A DNA stretch of 32,284 nucleotides from Desulfurobacteriaceae bacterium (GTDB lineage: Bacteria > Aquificota > Aquificia > Desulfurobacteriales > Desulfurobacteriaceae). The notes under the pieces were generated by a model that was not told the origin of the DNA, made no database searches, and saw nothing but the letters and a program-made list of their open reading frames with translations. Positions 10,517 through 20,120 of the stretch are shown piece by piece. The stretch lies in contig JALTBO010000048.1 of assembly GCA_027075275.1 (NCBI GenBank), forward strand, positions 1-32,284. The letters run 5' to 3'. The number at the start of each line of letters is the position of its first letter. Position 1 is the first letter of the stretch. A program made the translations under genes and the position numbers.

Positions 10517-11668
10517 ATGGATACTGTAATAACAGGCTCAAAAGACCCAATACTCAGATTCGCTGTAAGGGAGCTGAAGGAAAAAGCTCCAAAGGGTTTT
10601 GACTTTGCCCTTTTCTCAATCTCCCCCAACTACCCGTATCAAGACGTACCGGCAACGATAAAAAAAGAGTTTGGAAGCATAAACTACGTAGGTTTCAGCT
10701 CATCTTCAGCATTTGAAAACATACGTTTAATAAACGATGGAATTGTGGGCTGTTTCTTTAAGTTCAGCAGTCCGAAAACAAAAGTCTGCACTTTTGTAAA
10801 AGAAAATGTCTCTAAACAGAACAGGAATCAGGTAATAGAGGAGGTAAAAGAATACCTGAGGCAGAGAACCGACAAACTTAACGTAATAATTGGAGACTTT
10901 ATAGACGGGGAATTTCCCATTCTTATTGAGGAGCTCGGAAAGGAACTGGAGAAAGAGGGAATGGGAGCTCCCCTCATCGGCGGCATATCTGCAACACCTA
11001 TAACAAGAAACAGGCGAGAAAAGGGATATCTTTTCCACAACGGCAACGTCGTAGAGAACGGTTTCATAATAATAAGTTTCTCAAACTTAGACTTTCAGTT
11101 TCAGGTATCATCGGGAGTTTTTAAAAAAGGGCCGATCTACACCGTAACAAAAACAGATACTTTTAAAATATACGAACTCAACGGGAAACCAGCAGGTTAC
11201 CTTCCAAAAAAGCTCTTAAAAGACATTGAAAACTCAGACGACAACCAGTTTTTACTCTGGTACACACCTTTTGGAATAGTTAACGAGGGAAACGAGATAG
11301 AAGCATTAAGAGTAATCAGAAGCTTTTCAGAGGACTACATAGAGCTCTGGGGGCCTGTAAAAGAGGGAGAGAGACTAAAACTATCCATAGTTTTAAGCAC
11401 AGAACTGATAAAAGATGCAGAAAAAACAGCAAGAAGGCTAAAAGACTCTTTCGGAATGGCAGATTTCTGCTTCAACTTCTCATGCATAGCAAGAGAAAGG
11501 ATACTTGAACAGTTTGAGGACAAAGAGATAGAGCTCTACGGAAGGCTCCTCAACGCCCCACTTTTCGGGTTCTTTACCCACGGAGAAGTGGCAACGAAAA
11601 ACGGAAGACTGAGAATACACAACCTAACATCTGTAATTGTAGCTGTAAGGGAAAGGTATGAACTTTAA
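10517..11668 (+). CDS. FIST domain (FIST_N/FIST_C) sensory protein
   Basis: FIST_N-like N-terminus (VGFSSSSAFENIRLINDGIVGCFFKFSS) and C-terminal APLFGFFTHGEVATKNGRLRIHNLTSVIVAV typical of FIST_C. Confidence 0.75.
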   Translation: MDTVITGSKDPILRFAVRELKEKAPKGFDFALFSISPNYPYQDVPATIKKEFGSINYVGFSSSSAFENIRLINDGIVGCFFKFSSPKTKVCTFVKENVSKQNRNQVIEEVKEYLRQRTDKLNVIIGDFIDGEFPILIEELGKELEKEGMGAPLIGGISATPITRNRREKGYLFHNGNVVENGFIIISFSNLDFQFQVSSGVFKKGPIYTVTKTDTFKIYELNGKPAGYLPKKLLKDIENSDDNQFLLWYTPFGIVNEGNEIEALRVIRSFSEDYIELWGPVKEGERLKLSIVLSTELIKDAEKTARRLKDSFGMADFCFNFSCIARERILEQFEDKEIELYGRLLNAPLFGFFTHGEVATKNGRLRIHNLTSVIVAVRERYEL

Positions 11669-12251
11669 AGACAAGAAACTAAAGCTGTTCCTGAACTACA
11701 TAGAGGAGCTAACGGATCAGTACGAGGAGCTCCTCAACCAGAAGAAGGAGCTCCTTGCAGAGCTTGAGAAAAAAGCGATGTACGATCCATTAACAGGGCT
11801 TTTCAACAGACACGCCCTCATAGAATTTCTCATAAAAGAGATAGAGAGAGCAAAAAGAGAAAAGGAAGAAAAACTTTTCATAATTTTTTTAGATTTAGAC
11901 AACTTCAAACAGGTTAACGACCTCTATGGCCATAAAAAAGGTGATGAAGTGCTGAAAGAAGTGGCTCAATTATTAAAAAAACACTTCAGGAAATACGACA
12001 TTGTTGCCCGTTTCGGCGGAGATGAATTTATGGTAGTTGTTAGAAATAGAACAAAAGGAGAAGTTGAAGATATACTAAAAAAACTACAGGAGAGAATAGA
12101 AGAAATTTTCAAAGACTTTGAAATATCTGTAAGCTATGGAATAGCAGTAGCTCCCGACGACGGAACAGATATAGATAAACTGATAACATTGGCAGATAGA
12201 AGAATGTACAAAATGAAAGAAAAACACAAAACAGAGAAGCTTGACAAATAA
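11658..12251 (+). CDS. Diguanylate cyclase (coiled coil plus GGDEF domain)
   Basis: DPLTGLFNRHALIEFL; FLDLDNFKQVNDLYGHKKGDEVL; RFGGDEFMVV with I-site RKYD five residues upstream. Confidence 0.95.
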   Translation: MNFKDKKLKLFLNYIEELTDQYEELLNQKKELLAELEKKAMYDPLTGLFNRHALIEFLIKEIERAKREKEEKLFIIFLDLDNFKQVNDLYGHKKGDEVLKEVAQLLKKHFRKYDIVARFGGDEFMVVVRNRTKGEVEDILKKLQERIEEIFKDFEISVSYGIAVAPDDGTDIDKLITLADRRMYKMKEKHKTEKLDK

Positions 12252-12284
12252 TCCGAGGAGTCTATATTATTCTGCGTCGCAAGT

Positions 12285-12360
<76 letters not shown>

Positions 12361-12366
12361 CTTAGC

Positions 12367-12444
<78 letters not shown>

Positions 12445-12453
12445 CTTCAGTTT

Positions 12454-12529
12454 GGGGCCGTAGCTCAGCTGGGAGAGCGTCAGGCTGGCAGTCTGAAGGT
12501 CGCGGGTTCGAATCCCGCCGGCTCCACCA
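12454..12529 (+). tRNA. tRNA-Ala(GGC)
   Basis: 76-nt cloverleaf GGGGCCG...CGGCTCCACCA; anticodon loop CTGGCAG; encoded CCA. Confidence 0.93.
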
Positions 12530-12534
12530 AATAT

Positions 12535-12611
12535 GGGCCCGTAGCTCAGTTGGTTAGAGCATCCGGCTCATAACCGGACGGTCGGTGGTTCGAGTCCACC
12601 CGGGCCCACCA
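12535..12611 (+). tRNA. tRNA with CAT anticodon (elongator Met, or Ile2 after lysidine modification)
   Basis: 77-nt cloverleaf GGGCCCG...CGGGCCCACCA; anticodon loop CTCATAA; encoded CCA. Confidence 0.92.
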
Positions 12612-12697
12612 TGATTCCTCTCAAAATTCCCACCTGATAAGTTGAAGTAAAATAAAAACAATCCAAAGCTTCAGTTTATTAGAAACAGCCCTTGGAG

Positions 12698-13243
12698 ATG
12701 GCTATGGCTATTCCTGAACGTTTTATTCCCCACTACACCTACGAAGACTACAAACAGTGGGAAGGGAACTGGGAGCTGATAGATGGAACACCTTTTGCAA
12801 TGACTCCGTCTCCCTTATGGAAACATCAGAGAATTCCTGGATTAATCTTCCTTCAAATTGAAGGACAGCTTAAAAATTGCCCAAAAAAGTGTAGGGTTTG
12901 TCAGGAAGTTGACTGGGTAGTAAACGAGGAAACTGTTGTTAGGCCGGATATTTTAGTTGTATACGGCGAAGTTGAGGATTTTGTAAGGTCAACCCCTGAG
13001 GTTATCTTTGAAATCGTTTCATCCTCTACGGCCTTTAAAGATGAGAAAATAAAGTTTGAACTCTACAGAAGCAAAAAGGTCAAATATTACGGTTTGGTTT
13101 ACCCTGAACTTAAAAAGATGAGAGTTTTTATACTGAAAAATGCTGAATACGATAAAGTTTTTGACTCAGATAAAGGGAAATTTACCTTTGAGATAGACTG
13201 TCCGTTTTCAGTTGACATCGGAAAAGTCTGGGAGAGGGTTTAG
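12698..13243 (+). CDS. Uma2/DUF820-family putative PD-(D/E)XK endonuclease
   Basis: YEDYKQWEGNWELIDGTPFAMTPSPLWKHQRI...VVRPDILVVYG...VIFEIVSSSTAFKDEKIKFELYRSKKVKYYGLVYPE, the Uma2 core pattern. Confidence 0.85.
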   Translation: MAMAIPERFIPHYTYEDYKQWEGNWELIDGTPFAMTPSPLWKHQRIPGLIFLQIEGQLKNCPKKCRVCQEVDWVVNEETVVRPDILVVYGEVEDFVRSTPEVIFEIVSSSTAFKDEKIKFELYRSKKVKYYGLVYPELKKMRVFILKNAEYDKVFDSDKGKFTFEIDCPFSVDIGKVWERV

Positions 13244-13246
13244 CAA

Positions 13247-14308
13247 ATGGCTTTAGAAATCCTCAAAAAACTCATCTCTATCCCTTCAGTTTACGGAAAC
13301 GAAGAGGAAATTGCCGACTTCTGCGAGAACTTCCTGAAAAGAAAAAACTACACAGTAAAGAGGAATAACAACACTCTAATAGCCTTTAAAGGGATTGACC
13401 CGTCTAAGAAAACCGTAGCCCTCGTTGGCCACCTTGATACAGTTCCCGGAGAGAACGAGTACACAGGAAAAATAATAGATGGAAAGCTCTACGGTTTAGG
13501 TGCCAGCGACATGAAAGCAGGAGATGCAGTTATCCTGAAGCTGGCTGAAGATTTCTCAGGAAGGGATAGCCGATACAACCTGATCTTCGTCCTCTACGAA
13601 AAGGAGGAGGGACCTTACGAGGAGAACGGGCTGAAACCTCTGTTTGAAAAGGAAGAGTTCAGGGAAATTCTGAAAAAAGTTGACTTTGCTTTTGTTTTAG
13701 AACCTACAGACAACGTTGTTCAGGTAGGGTGCTTAGGCGTTATTCACGCCTGGTTTGTTTTTAAAGGTAAACGGGCCCACTCTGCAAGGCCCTGGGAGGG
13801 TGAAAACGCCATACACAAGGGGTGGGAGCTCCTCAAAAAACTCTCTGAACTGGAACCGAAACCCTACACAGTTAACGGCCTCACCTACTACGAGGTTATG
13901 AACGGAACAATGACAGACTTTAAGGGAGGGAGAAACATAATCCCTGAGGAGTTCAGGATTAACGTAAACTACAGGTTTTCACCAACAAAAACGTTAGAAG
14001 AGGCGGTAAAAGATCTGAAAAGGCTTGGGAAAGAAGTAAAGGCGGATAAAGTTGAGTTTACAGATCTGTCTCCGGCAGCAAGGCCCTGTTTAGATAACCC
14101 GATCCTTTCAGAGTTTGTTGAAAAGTTTGGAGTAAAAGTTGAACCGAAACAGGCCTGGACAGACGTTGCCCAGCTCTCTGCAAACGGAATAGACGCCGTT
14201 AACTTCGGACCCGGCCAGCCCCACCAGGCCCACCAGAAGAACGAGTATGTAGAGGTTGAAAAGGTAAAAGAGTGTTACAGAACGTTTAAAGAGTTCCTTT
14301 CATATTAA
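13247..14308 (+). CDS. dapE: M20-family amidohydrolase, succinyl-diaminopimelate desuccinylase-like
   Basis: VALVGHLDTVPG; GLGASDMKAGDAV; VLYEKEEGPYEENGL; RPWEGENAIHKG; TDVAQLSANGIDAVNFGPG. Confidence 0.8.
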   Translation: MALEILKKLISIPSVYGNEEEIADFCENFLKRKNYTVKRNNNTLIAFKGIDPSKKTVALVGHLDTVPGENEYTGKIIDGKLYGLGASDMKAGDAVILKLAEDFSGRDSRYNLIFVLYEKEEGPYEENGLKPLFEKEEFREILKKVDFAFVLEPTDNVVQVGCLGVIHAWFVFKGKRAHSARPWEGENAIHKGWELLKKLSELEPKPYTVNGLTYYEVMNGTMTDFKGGRNIIPEEFRINVNYRFSPTKTLEEAVKDLKRLGKEVKADKVEFTDLSPAARPCLDNPILSEFVEKFGVKVEPKQAWTDVAQLSANGIDAVNFGPGQPHQAHQKNEYVEVEKVKECYRTFKEFLSY

Positions 14309-15859
14309 CCGTTCAAGGTCTGTAATGGTAAACTGACTGTGCTTCCTGAACTCTGCCCTTTCATAAGGAAAGTCTGAACGGTAGTGTCCTCCTCTGCTCT
14401 CCTCCCGTCTCATGGCACTTACAGCAATTGCAAGACCTAAGAGAGCTCCGTTCCTTACCTCCCACGGAGAGGAGGAGGAGGCAATTTCAGAAAGCCTATC
14501 TATAGCCTTTGTCAGCGATTGGGCACTTCTAACAATCCCCACATTTTCCCACATTACACTTTTAACGTCCTGAAGTGAATAACTCTTTTCAACCTGTGGA
14601 GGAATAGACTCTTTCTTTATCCTGATTTCCTGAAAATCTAAGTGAAGGTAGCGCCAGTCTCTATACATTCCGTAGGCCACCCTGTTCCCGAAAACAAGAC
14701 ACTCTAAAAGTGAATTACTGGCGAGTCTGTTGGCACCATGAACACCGGTACAGGCAGCTTCACCTACGGCAAAAAGCCCCTCTATAGAGGTTCTTCCAAA
14801 AGTATCTACTCTAATTCCACCTATGTAGTAGTGGGCAACAGGTGTTATGGGAATTGGTTCTTTCTTAGGGTCTAATCCCTTTTCCTTCAGCTTCCTTACT
14901 ATGGTAGGAAACCTCTCCTCTATATCTATTCCTCTCTCCTCAATAGGCCTGAAGTCAAGATAGACATCACCTCCTGTTATACGCTTTTGGCTCTCTATAG
15001 CCCTTGTAACAACGTCTCTCGGAGCCAGTTCCCAGAGATGGTGGTAGTCCCCCATAAATCGGCGGCCGTACCTGTCTATCAAGAGAGCTCCCTCTCCCCT
15101 AACCGCCTCTGAGATGAGAAAACACTCTGAACCATCACAGAAAGCTGTAGGATGAAACTGAACAAATTCAAGATCCTGAAGCGTTGCACCGTAACGTAAA
15201 GCTATTCCTATTCCGTCTCCGGTTGACGTGGGAGGGTTGGTATTTTTAAGGTAGAGGCCGGCAGCTCCACCTGTAGCAATAGCAACTACCGGAGCGTAGA
15301 AAACTTTAGGTTTACCGTTAACAACGGCAAGAACTCCATAACACCTATTGTTTTCTACGAGGAGCTCCCTCACACGAGCTCCATCAACAATAACACCTTT
15401 ATAGTTTCTAAGAAGCGTCCTCTCTACCTCCTCACCTGTTTTGTCTTTGTAGTAAACAATTCTGGCAACTGAGTGGGCCGCCTCTTTTGTGAACTTTAAA
15501 AGCCCCCGTTCGTCTGTTTCAAAACGGGCTCCCATCTTTATAAGGTCAATAACTCTTTTAACCCCTTCTTCTACTAAAATTCTGGCCGTTTTGGGCTTAA
15601 CAAGGCCAGCTCCCGCCCTGAGGGTATCGTTAAAGTGGAGGTCTGGAGAGTCGTTCTTCGGAAGGGCTACAGCTATTCCGCCCTGGGCAAGGTTTGTGGA
15701 GCTCTCCTCCGGCTTACTTTTCGTAAGAAGACACACATTTAAGCCTATTTCCTGAAGGGTAATTCCACAGGTTAAACCAGCAGCTCCGCTGCCAACAACA
15801 ACAGCATCGTAAGTTTCCGATGGAATCTCAAGAACGTCAAAATCTGTAAGGCTTTTCAA
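14300..15859 (-). CDS. nadB: L-aspartate oxidase
   Basis: YDAVVVGSGAAGLTCGITL; TNLAQGGIAVAL; LQDLEFVQFHPTAF; GRRFMGDYH...ELAPRDVVTRAI; ACTGVHGANRLASNSLLECLVFG. Confidence 0.95.
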   Translation of the reverse strand: MKSLTDFDVLEIPSETYDAVVVGSGAAGLTCGITLQEIGLNVCLLTKSKPEESSTNLAQGGIAVALPKNDSPDLHFNDTLRAGAGLVKPKTARILVEEGVKRVIDLIKMGARFETDERGLLKFTKEAAHSVARIVYYKDKTGEEVERTLLRNYKGVIVDGARVRELLVENNRCYGVLAVVNGKPKVFYAPVVAIATGGAAGLYLKNTNPPTSTGDGIGIALRYGATLQDLEFVQFHPTAFCDGSECFLISEAVRGEGALLIDRYGRRFMGDYHHLWELAPRDVVTRAIESQKRITGGDVYLDFRPIEERGIDIEERFPTIVRKLKEKGLDPKKEPIPITPVAHYYIGGIRVDTFGRTSIEGLFAVGEAACTGVHGANRLASNSLLECLVFGNRVAYGMYRDWRYLHLDFQEIRIKKESIPPQVEKSYSLQDVKSVMWENVGIVRSAQSLTKAIDRLSEIASSSSPWEVRNGALLGLAIAVSAMRREESRGGHYRSDFPYERAEFRKHSQFTITDLERLI

Positions 15860-15860
15860 A

Positions 15861-16586
15861 TCAACCTCCCAGACGAATAATAAAGGAACCGTTTAAGCCC
15901 AATCTCCTCAACCTTTTCCTGTAAGCTACGGCTTTACTGTAATTACTAATAGGCCCTACAAGAACCCGATAGTAACCCTTCAACTTTACAACTTTTACTC
16001 TTAACTTCAACCTCCTTGAAAGACTCCACCTATACCTGTAAGCGTACAGTTTATTTCTAAAAGCCCCTACCTGAACGTAAAACTTCCCTACAGTGTAACT
16101 AACCGGAAGATATGTATGGTCAACTTTCCTTCCCAGAGCAATTATCTTTACTTTAGCCGTACCCTTTTTCAGCATTCCCAGTTTTCTTGCAGCAGCATAA
16201 GAGAGGTCAATTATCCTTCCGGGAACAAACGGCCCCCTGTCGTTTATTTTGACGATAACACTTCTTCCGTTCTCAAGGTTTATCACTTTAACATAAGTGC
16301 CTAAAGGAAGGGTTTTGTGGGCAGCAGTAAGCTTATACATGTTGTAGATTTCACCGCTGGCCGTTCTGCTCCCGTGAAAGCCGGGACCGTACCAGGAAGC
16401 TATACCCACCTGAACAAAACCCGTTGAACTCCTTCTTACACAGTAAGTTCTTCCGTTTACCCTATAAGTATATTTACACTTTTTAGGAGAAACTCCTCCA
16501 CCGTAAGTTGGGTAAACAACCGGAGGCCTTGAACCACCACAGCTAAAGATAAACAGACCCAACAGTAGAATTGCCAGCCATCTCAT
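15861..16586 (-). CDS. rlpA: RlpA-family lipoprotein with double-psi beta-barrel and SPOR domains
   Basis: Lipobox LFIFSCGG; GIASWYGPGFHGSRTASGEIYNMYKLTAAHKTLPLGTYVKV...IVKINDRGPFVPGRIIDLSYAAARKLGM; C-terminal SPOR-like repeat. Confidence 0.93.
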   Translation of the reverse strand: MRWLAILLLGLFIFSCGGSRPPVVYPTYGGGVSPKKCKYTYRVNGRTYCVRRSSTGFVQVGIASWYGPGFHGSRTASGEIYNMYKLTAAHKTLPLGTYVKVINLENGRSVIVKINDRGPFVPGRIIDLSYAAARKLGMLKKGTAKVKIIALGRKVDHTYLPVSYTVGKFYVQVGAFRNKLYAYRYRWSLSRRLKLRVKVVKLKGYYRVLVGPISNYSKAVAYRKRLRRLGLNGSFIIRLGG

Positions 16587-16651
16587 AGCTGTTAGATTTT
16601 AACTCAACGAAACTATAAAATTGAGAAAACAAACTTCACCGGAGGGAAGGA

Positions 16652-18028
16652 ATGAGAGAGCTCTCCTACCAGCAGCTCATTGATACTGTGAAAGATGCAC
16701 TGGAAATTAAAGAAGATAGAGTATCGGTGAAAGATGAAGCAAAAGTAAAAGAGGTTATTGACGACCTTATCTACACAGCTGTTTTCGGTGAGGAAAAGGC
16801 AAAAGAGCTTGCAAGGTGGCTCATAAGGGCAACAGCCTTAGAACTGGGAATTGTTCCCTCATCAATTCACGACCTATACACGAAAGGAATGGCAAAGGAA
16901 GAAATCCCCTTCTGGTTTACCGTTCCGGCAATGAACATAAGGGGAATGACCTACGACGTTATGAGGCAGATCTTTCAGGTCGCAGTTGAAAACAACGCAG
17001 GAGCCTTTATCCTTGAAATTGCAAAGTCTGAAATCGGCTACACAGACCAGAGGCCTGCAGAGTATACAGCCTGCGTTCTGGCAGCGGCAATAAAAGAAGG
17101 GTTCAGAGGCCCCGTCTTCATTCAGGGAGACCACTTCCAGTTCAACGCCAAAAGTTATGCAGAAGACCCTGAAGCCGAGCTTGAAAGGATAAAAGCCCTC
17201 ACAAAAGAGGCTATAGAGGCAGACTTTTACAACATAGACATAGACCCCTCAACCCTTGTTGACTACAGCAAGCCAACCCTTAAAGAACAGCAGTACCACA
17301 ACTACATAAACACGGCAAAAATGACTGCATACATAAGAGAAATTGAACCTGAAGGAATTACCGTTTCTGTAGGTGGAGAGATAGGGCACATCGGTGGAAA
17401 GAACTCAACTCCTGAGGAGTTTGAAGCTTTTATGGAAGGATATTTAGAGGAGCTCAAAAAGTTTGGAGAGAACATTCCCCACATAAGCAAAATTTCTGTT
17501 CAAACAGGAACAGAGCACGGAGGAATTCCCCTTCCAGACGGTAGAGTAGCAAAGGTAAAACTTGACTTCTCTGTTCTTGAGAAAATTGGAGAAGTTGCCA
17601 GGAGAAAATACTCAATGGCCGGAGCCGTTCAGCACGGAGCTTCAACTCTTCCAGATGAGCTTTTCCACAAGTTTCCCGAGGTTAAAACAGCCGAGATTCA
17701 CCTTGCAACCGGCTTTCAGAATATTATCTACGACCACCTACCAGAAGATTTTAAGAACGAGATCTACAACTGGCTAAAAACTGAACTGAAAAACGAGTGG
17801 AAGGAAGGCTGGACAGAACAGCAGTTTATATACAAGACAAGGAAGAAGGCCTTTGGTAAGTTTAAGAGGGAGTTTTGGGATTTACCGGAGGAAGTTAAGG
17901 CTCCAATGATGAAAGCCTTGAAGGAGAAGTTCCGTTTTCTCTTTGAACAGTTGAAGGTTTTCAACACGAAAGAGATAGTAGAGAAGTACATTAAACCGGT
18001 AAAGGTGTACAAAACTAAACCCGAATAA
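16652..18028 (+). CDS. Class II fructose-bisphosphate aldolase-like protein
   Basis: FVFIQGDHFQFNAKSY-type metal-binding motif (VFIQGDHFQF), VSVGGEIGHIGGKNSTPEEF, ISVQTGTEHGG, AVQHGASTLP; exact substrate not determined. Confidence 0.75.
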   Translation: MRELSYQQLIDTVKDALEIKEDRVSVKDEAKVKEVIDDLIYTAVFGEEKAKELARWLIRATALELGIVPSSIHDLYTKGMAKEEIPFWFTVPAMNIRGMTYDVMRQIFQVAVENNAGAFILEIAKSEIGYTDQRPAEYTACVLAAAIKEGFRGPVFIQGDHFQFNAKSYAEDPEAELERIKALTKEAIEADFYNIDIDPSTLVDYSKPTLKEQQYHNYINTAKMTAYIREIEPEGITVSVGGEIGHIGGKNSTPEEFEAFMEGYLEELKKFGENIPHISKISVQTGTEHGGIPLPDGRVAKVKLDFSVLEKIGEVARRKYSMAGAVQHGASTLPDELFHKFPEVKTAEIHLATGFQNIIYDHLPEDFKNEIYNWLKTELKNEWKEGWTEQQFIYKTRKKAFGKFKREFWDLPEEVKAPMMKALKEKFRFLFEQLKVFNTKEIVEKYIKPVKVYKTKPE

Positions 18029-18036
18029 AGTTAGCA

Positions 18037-18082
18037 GCCCCCTCCATCGGTTATACTTAAGGTAAAGCAGGATGGAGGGGGC
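18037..18082. promoter_or_regulatory. Perfect 12-bp inverted repeat overlapping the RBS of the HTH gene, with a -10-like TATACT in the spacer
   Basis: GCCCCCTCCATC (18037-18048), 22-nt spacer containing TATACT (18052-18057), GATGGAGGGGGC (18071-18082); right arm contains GGAGGGGG just before ATG 18087. Confidence 0.6.
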
Positions 18083-18086
18083 AAAT

Positions 18087-18872
18087 ATGGTTGATAACAG
18101 ATTTCCGTTACTATGCAAGTACCTAAAAGGGTACACCTACGAAAGTATCGGCAACGAGTTAGGAATAACAAGAGAGAGGGTAAGACAGAAATTAGAACGG
18201 GAAAAAACCATTTTCTTTCAGAAAAACTCATACATTAAACAGAGAATTAAGAATATCCTCTCAAGAAACGGCTTTTTCTATTCATTTAGAAAGGTTAACA
18301 GACTGTTCAGACTTCTCAAACTTATGGCTAAAGAGGAAAGATTTAAATTTTCAACACTTACAGTTAAAAGAAAAAGAGTTTTCCTGGTGATACCTCCAGG
18401 AAAGAAAAGGGAAGAACTAATAGATGAACTGGCTTTAATAAAAAATGAAACTTCTCTGCCTATGGAGATGAAAGAAGCTTACAGATTACTTAAAAATAAG
18501 GGGTTTTCTGCTGTTTTAATTTCTCTATTTTTTAAACTTTACGATGCCTCTTTAGAAAACGGCAAGGTTGTTCAACTTAAGGGGCTTTCAATAAAAGAGA
18601 ATATTGAACTCTACGTAAGAGGAGGTAGCAAACTCTCTGTTGAGGAGGTCTCTGAAGTTCTATCTGCTTCAAGAGCAACAGTAAAGAAGGTACTTAAAGA
18701 GCTGGGAGTTTTAAAAGTAAAAAGGAGAGAAAAAGGCTTTAACAGGAATAGACTCGTTGCTGTAAATTTAACGGAAAATGAGTACAGAAAAATTAAAAGA
18801 GTTTCTGAAGAACTGGGCTACTCAATATCAACCCTTGTAAGGAAAGAACTTAAGAAAGCCGGACTTATTTAA
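18087..18872 (+). CDS. Putative DNA-binding protein: sigma70 region-4-like HTH, internal HTH, C-terminal RHH-like segment
   Basis: YTYESIGNELGITRERVRQKLEREK resembles sigma70 r4; SVEEVSEVLSASRATVKKVLKELGVLKV; VNLTENEYRKIKRVSEELGYSISTLVRKELKKAG. Start ATG 18087 preferred over the ORF-track 18072 because of the RBS. Confidence 0.6.
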   Translation: MVDNRFPLLCKYLKGYTYESIGNELGITRERVRQKLEREKTIFFQKNSYIKQRIKNILSRNGFFYSFRKVNRLFRLLKLMAKEERFKFSTLTVKRKRVFLVIPPGKKREELIDELALIKNETSLPMEMKEAYRLLKNKGFSAVLISLFFKLYDASLENGKVVQLKGLSIKENIELYVRGGSKLSVEEVSEVLSASRATVKKVLKELGVLKVKRREKGFNRNRLVAVNLTENEYRKIKRVSEELGYSISTLVRKELKKAGLI

Positions 18873-19164
18873 GCTTTGTTCCGCAAACGTATACAACGCC
18901 GTTTTCTCCCACTTCTGCCCAGTGTCTGGTTCTGGCCGGAACCCTCATAACGTCGCCGGGTTTCAGGGTAAATACTCCGTTCTCCGTTCCTATTGTTATT
19001 TCTCCCTCAAGAACCCATCTAACCTCATCGTAAGGGTGGGTGTGCCAGTTGTAAAACGTTCCCGGAGAATCGCTCCAGACGTAGAAGTTTCCGTAGCCCA
19101 TTTTACGGAGCTCCTCAAAAACCTGCTCTCTGTCCGTAATTCCCCTCTGTTCTACCACGATCAA
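18865..19164 (-). CDS. Single-domain cupin protein
   Basis: YNWHTHPYDEVRWVLEGEITIG...LKPGDVMRVPARTRHWAEVG, cupin motifs 1 and 2. Confidence 0.9.
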   Translation of the reverse strand: MIVVEQRGITDREQVFEELRKMGYGNFYVWSDSPGTFYNWHTHPYDEVRWVLEGEITIGTENGVFTLKPGDVMRVPARTRHWAEVGENGVVYVCGTKLK

Positions 19165-19223
19165 CCTCCTTATTTAAGGTTTGAGACACTATAATAAACA
19201 ACCAACAGGAAACAGGAGTAGTT

Positions 19224-20120
19224 ATGGCAGAAGGAATTGTTGTTGAAAGAGCAGGGCAGAAGATAACCGTTTACGTTCCAGAGGAAGAAAAAAGCTATCG
19301 GGGAATACCTTTAGGAAAGGTTAAGAAGAAAGACAGGGTTTATGCAGGAGACAGGGTTAAGGGAAGGGTTGTTGACAGCCAGACTTTTGCAATTGAGGAT
19401 ATTGACGAGAGAAAGAACCTGTTAGTTCGCCCACCTATTGCAAACGTTGATAAGGTTGTAGTTGTCTCAACCATTAAGAACCCGCCTTTTCAGAACTTTC
19501 TCCTTGACAACCTGTTAGTCGTTTACGACCACTTAGGAGTTGAGCCTATTGTGGTCTTCAACAAGATTGATCTTTTAGACGGAGAGGAGAAAAAAGAGCT
19601 TGAAAATTGGAAAAGGATTTATGAAAAGGCAGGTTATAAGGTTATACCGACAAGCTCCGAAACGGGGGAAGGATTGGAGGAGCTTGGAAGGGAGCTCTCC
19701 GGAGTTATCTCCATCTTTGCAGGACCTTCAGGAGTTGGAAAGAGCTCCCTCATATCAAAGCTGACGGGGGTGGAACTCCAGACGGGAGAGGTGAGCAGGA
19801 AGACAGAGAGGGGAAGACACACAACGAGGGAAGTAAGGCTTATACCCTTTAAGAGAGGTTTTATAGGAGACGCCCCGGGATTCTCAAGAGTTGATGCCCT
19901 GAACTTTATGGACAGAGAGGAAGTTCGCCTCCACTTCCCCGAGTTTCAAAGGTATACCTGCAAATTCTCAGACTGTATGCACCTTGAAGAAGACGGCTGT
20001 GAAGTTAGAGAAGCCGTTATCAGGGGAGAGATACCCTGTGAGAGGTTTAAAAGCTACCTGAAGATGATAAAGGCTTATGTACCATGGCTTAAAGAGGCTT
20101 GCAGAGAGGAAGAAAGATGA
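19224..20120 (+). CDS. rsgA: Ribosome small-subunit-dependent GTPase A (circularly permuted GTPase)
   Basis: [61 protein letters not shown] zinc motif. Confidence 0.96.
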   Translation: MAEGIVVERAGQKITVYVPEEEKSYRGIPLGKVKKKDRVYAGDRVKGRVVDSQTFAIEDIDERKNLLVRPPIANVDKVVVVSTIKNPPFQNFLLDNLLVVYDHLGVEPIVVFNKIDLLDGEEKKELENWKRIYEKAGYKVIPTSSETGEGLEELGRELSGVISIFAGPSGVGKSSLISKLTGVELQTGEVSRKTERGRHTTREVRLIPFKRGFIGDAPGFSRVDALNFMDREEVRLHFPEFQRYTCKFSDCMHLEEDGCEVREAVIRGEIPCERFKSYLKMIKAYVPWLKEACREEER

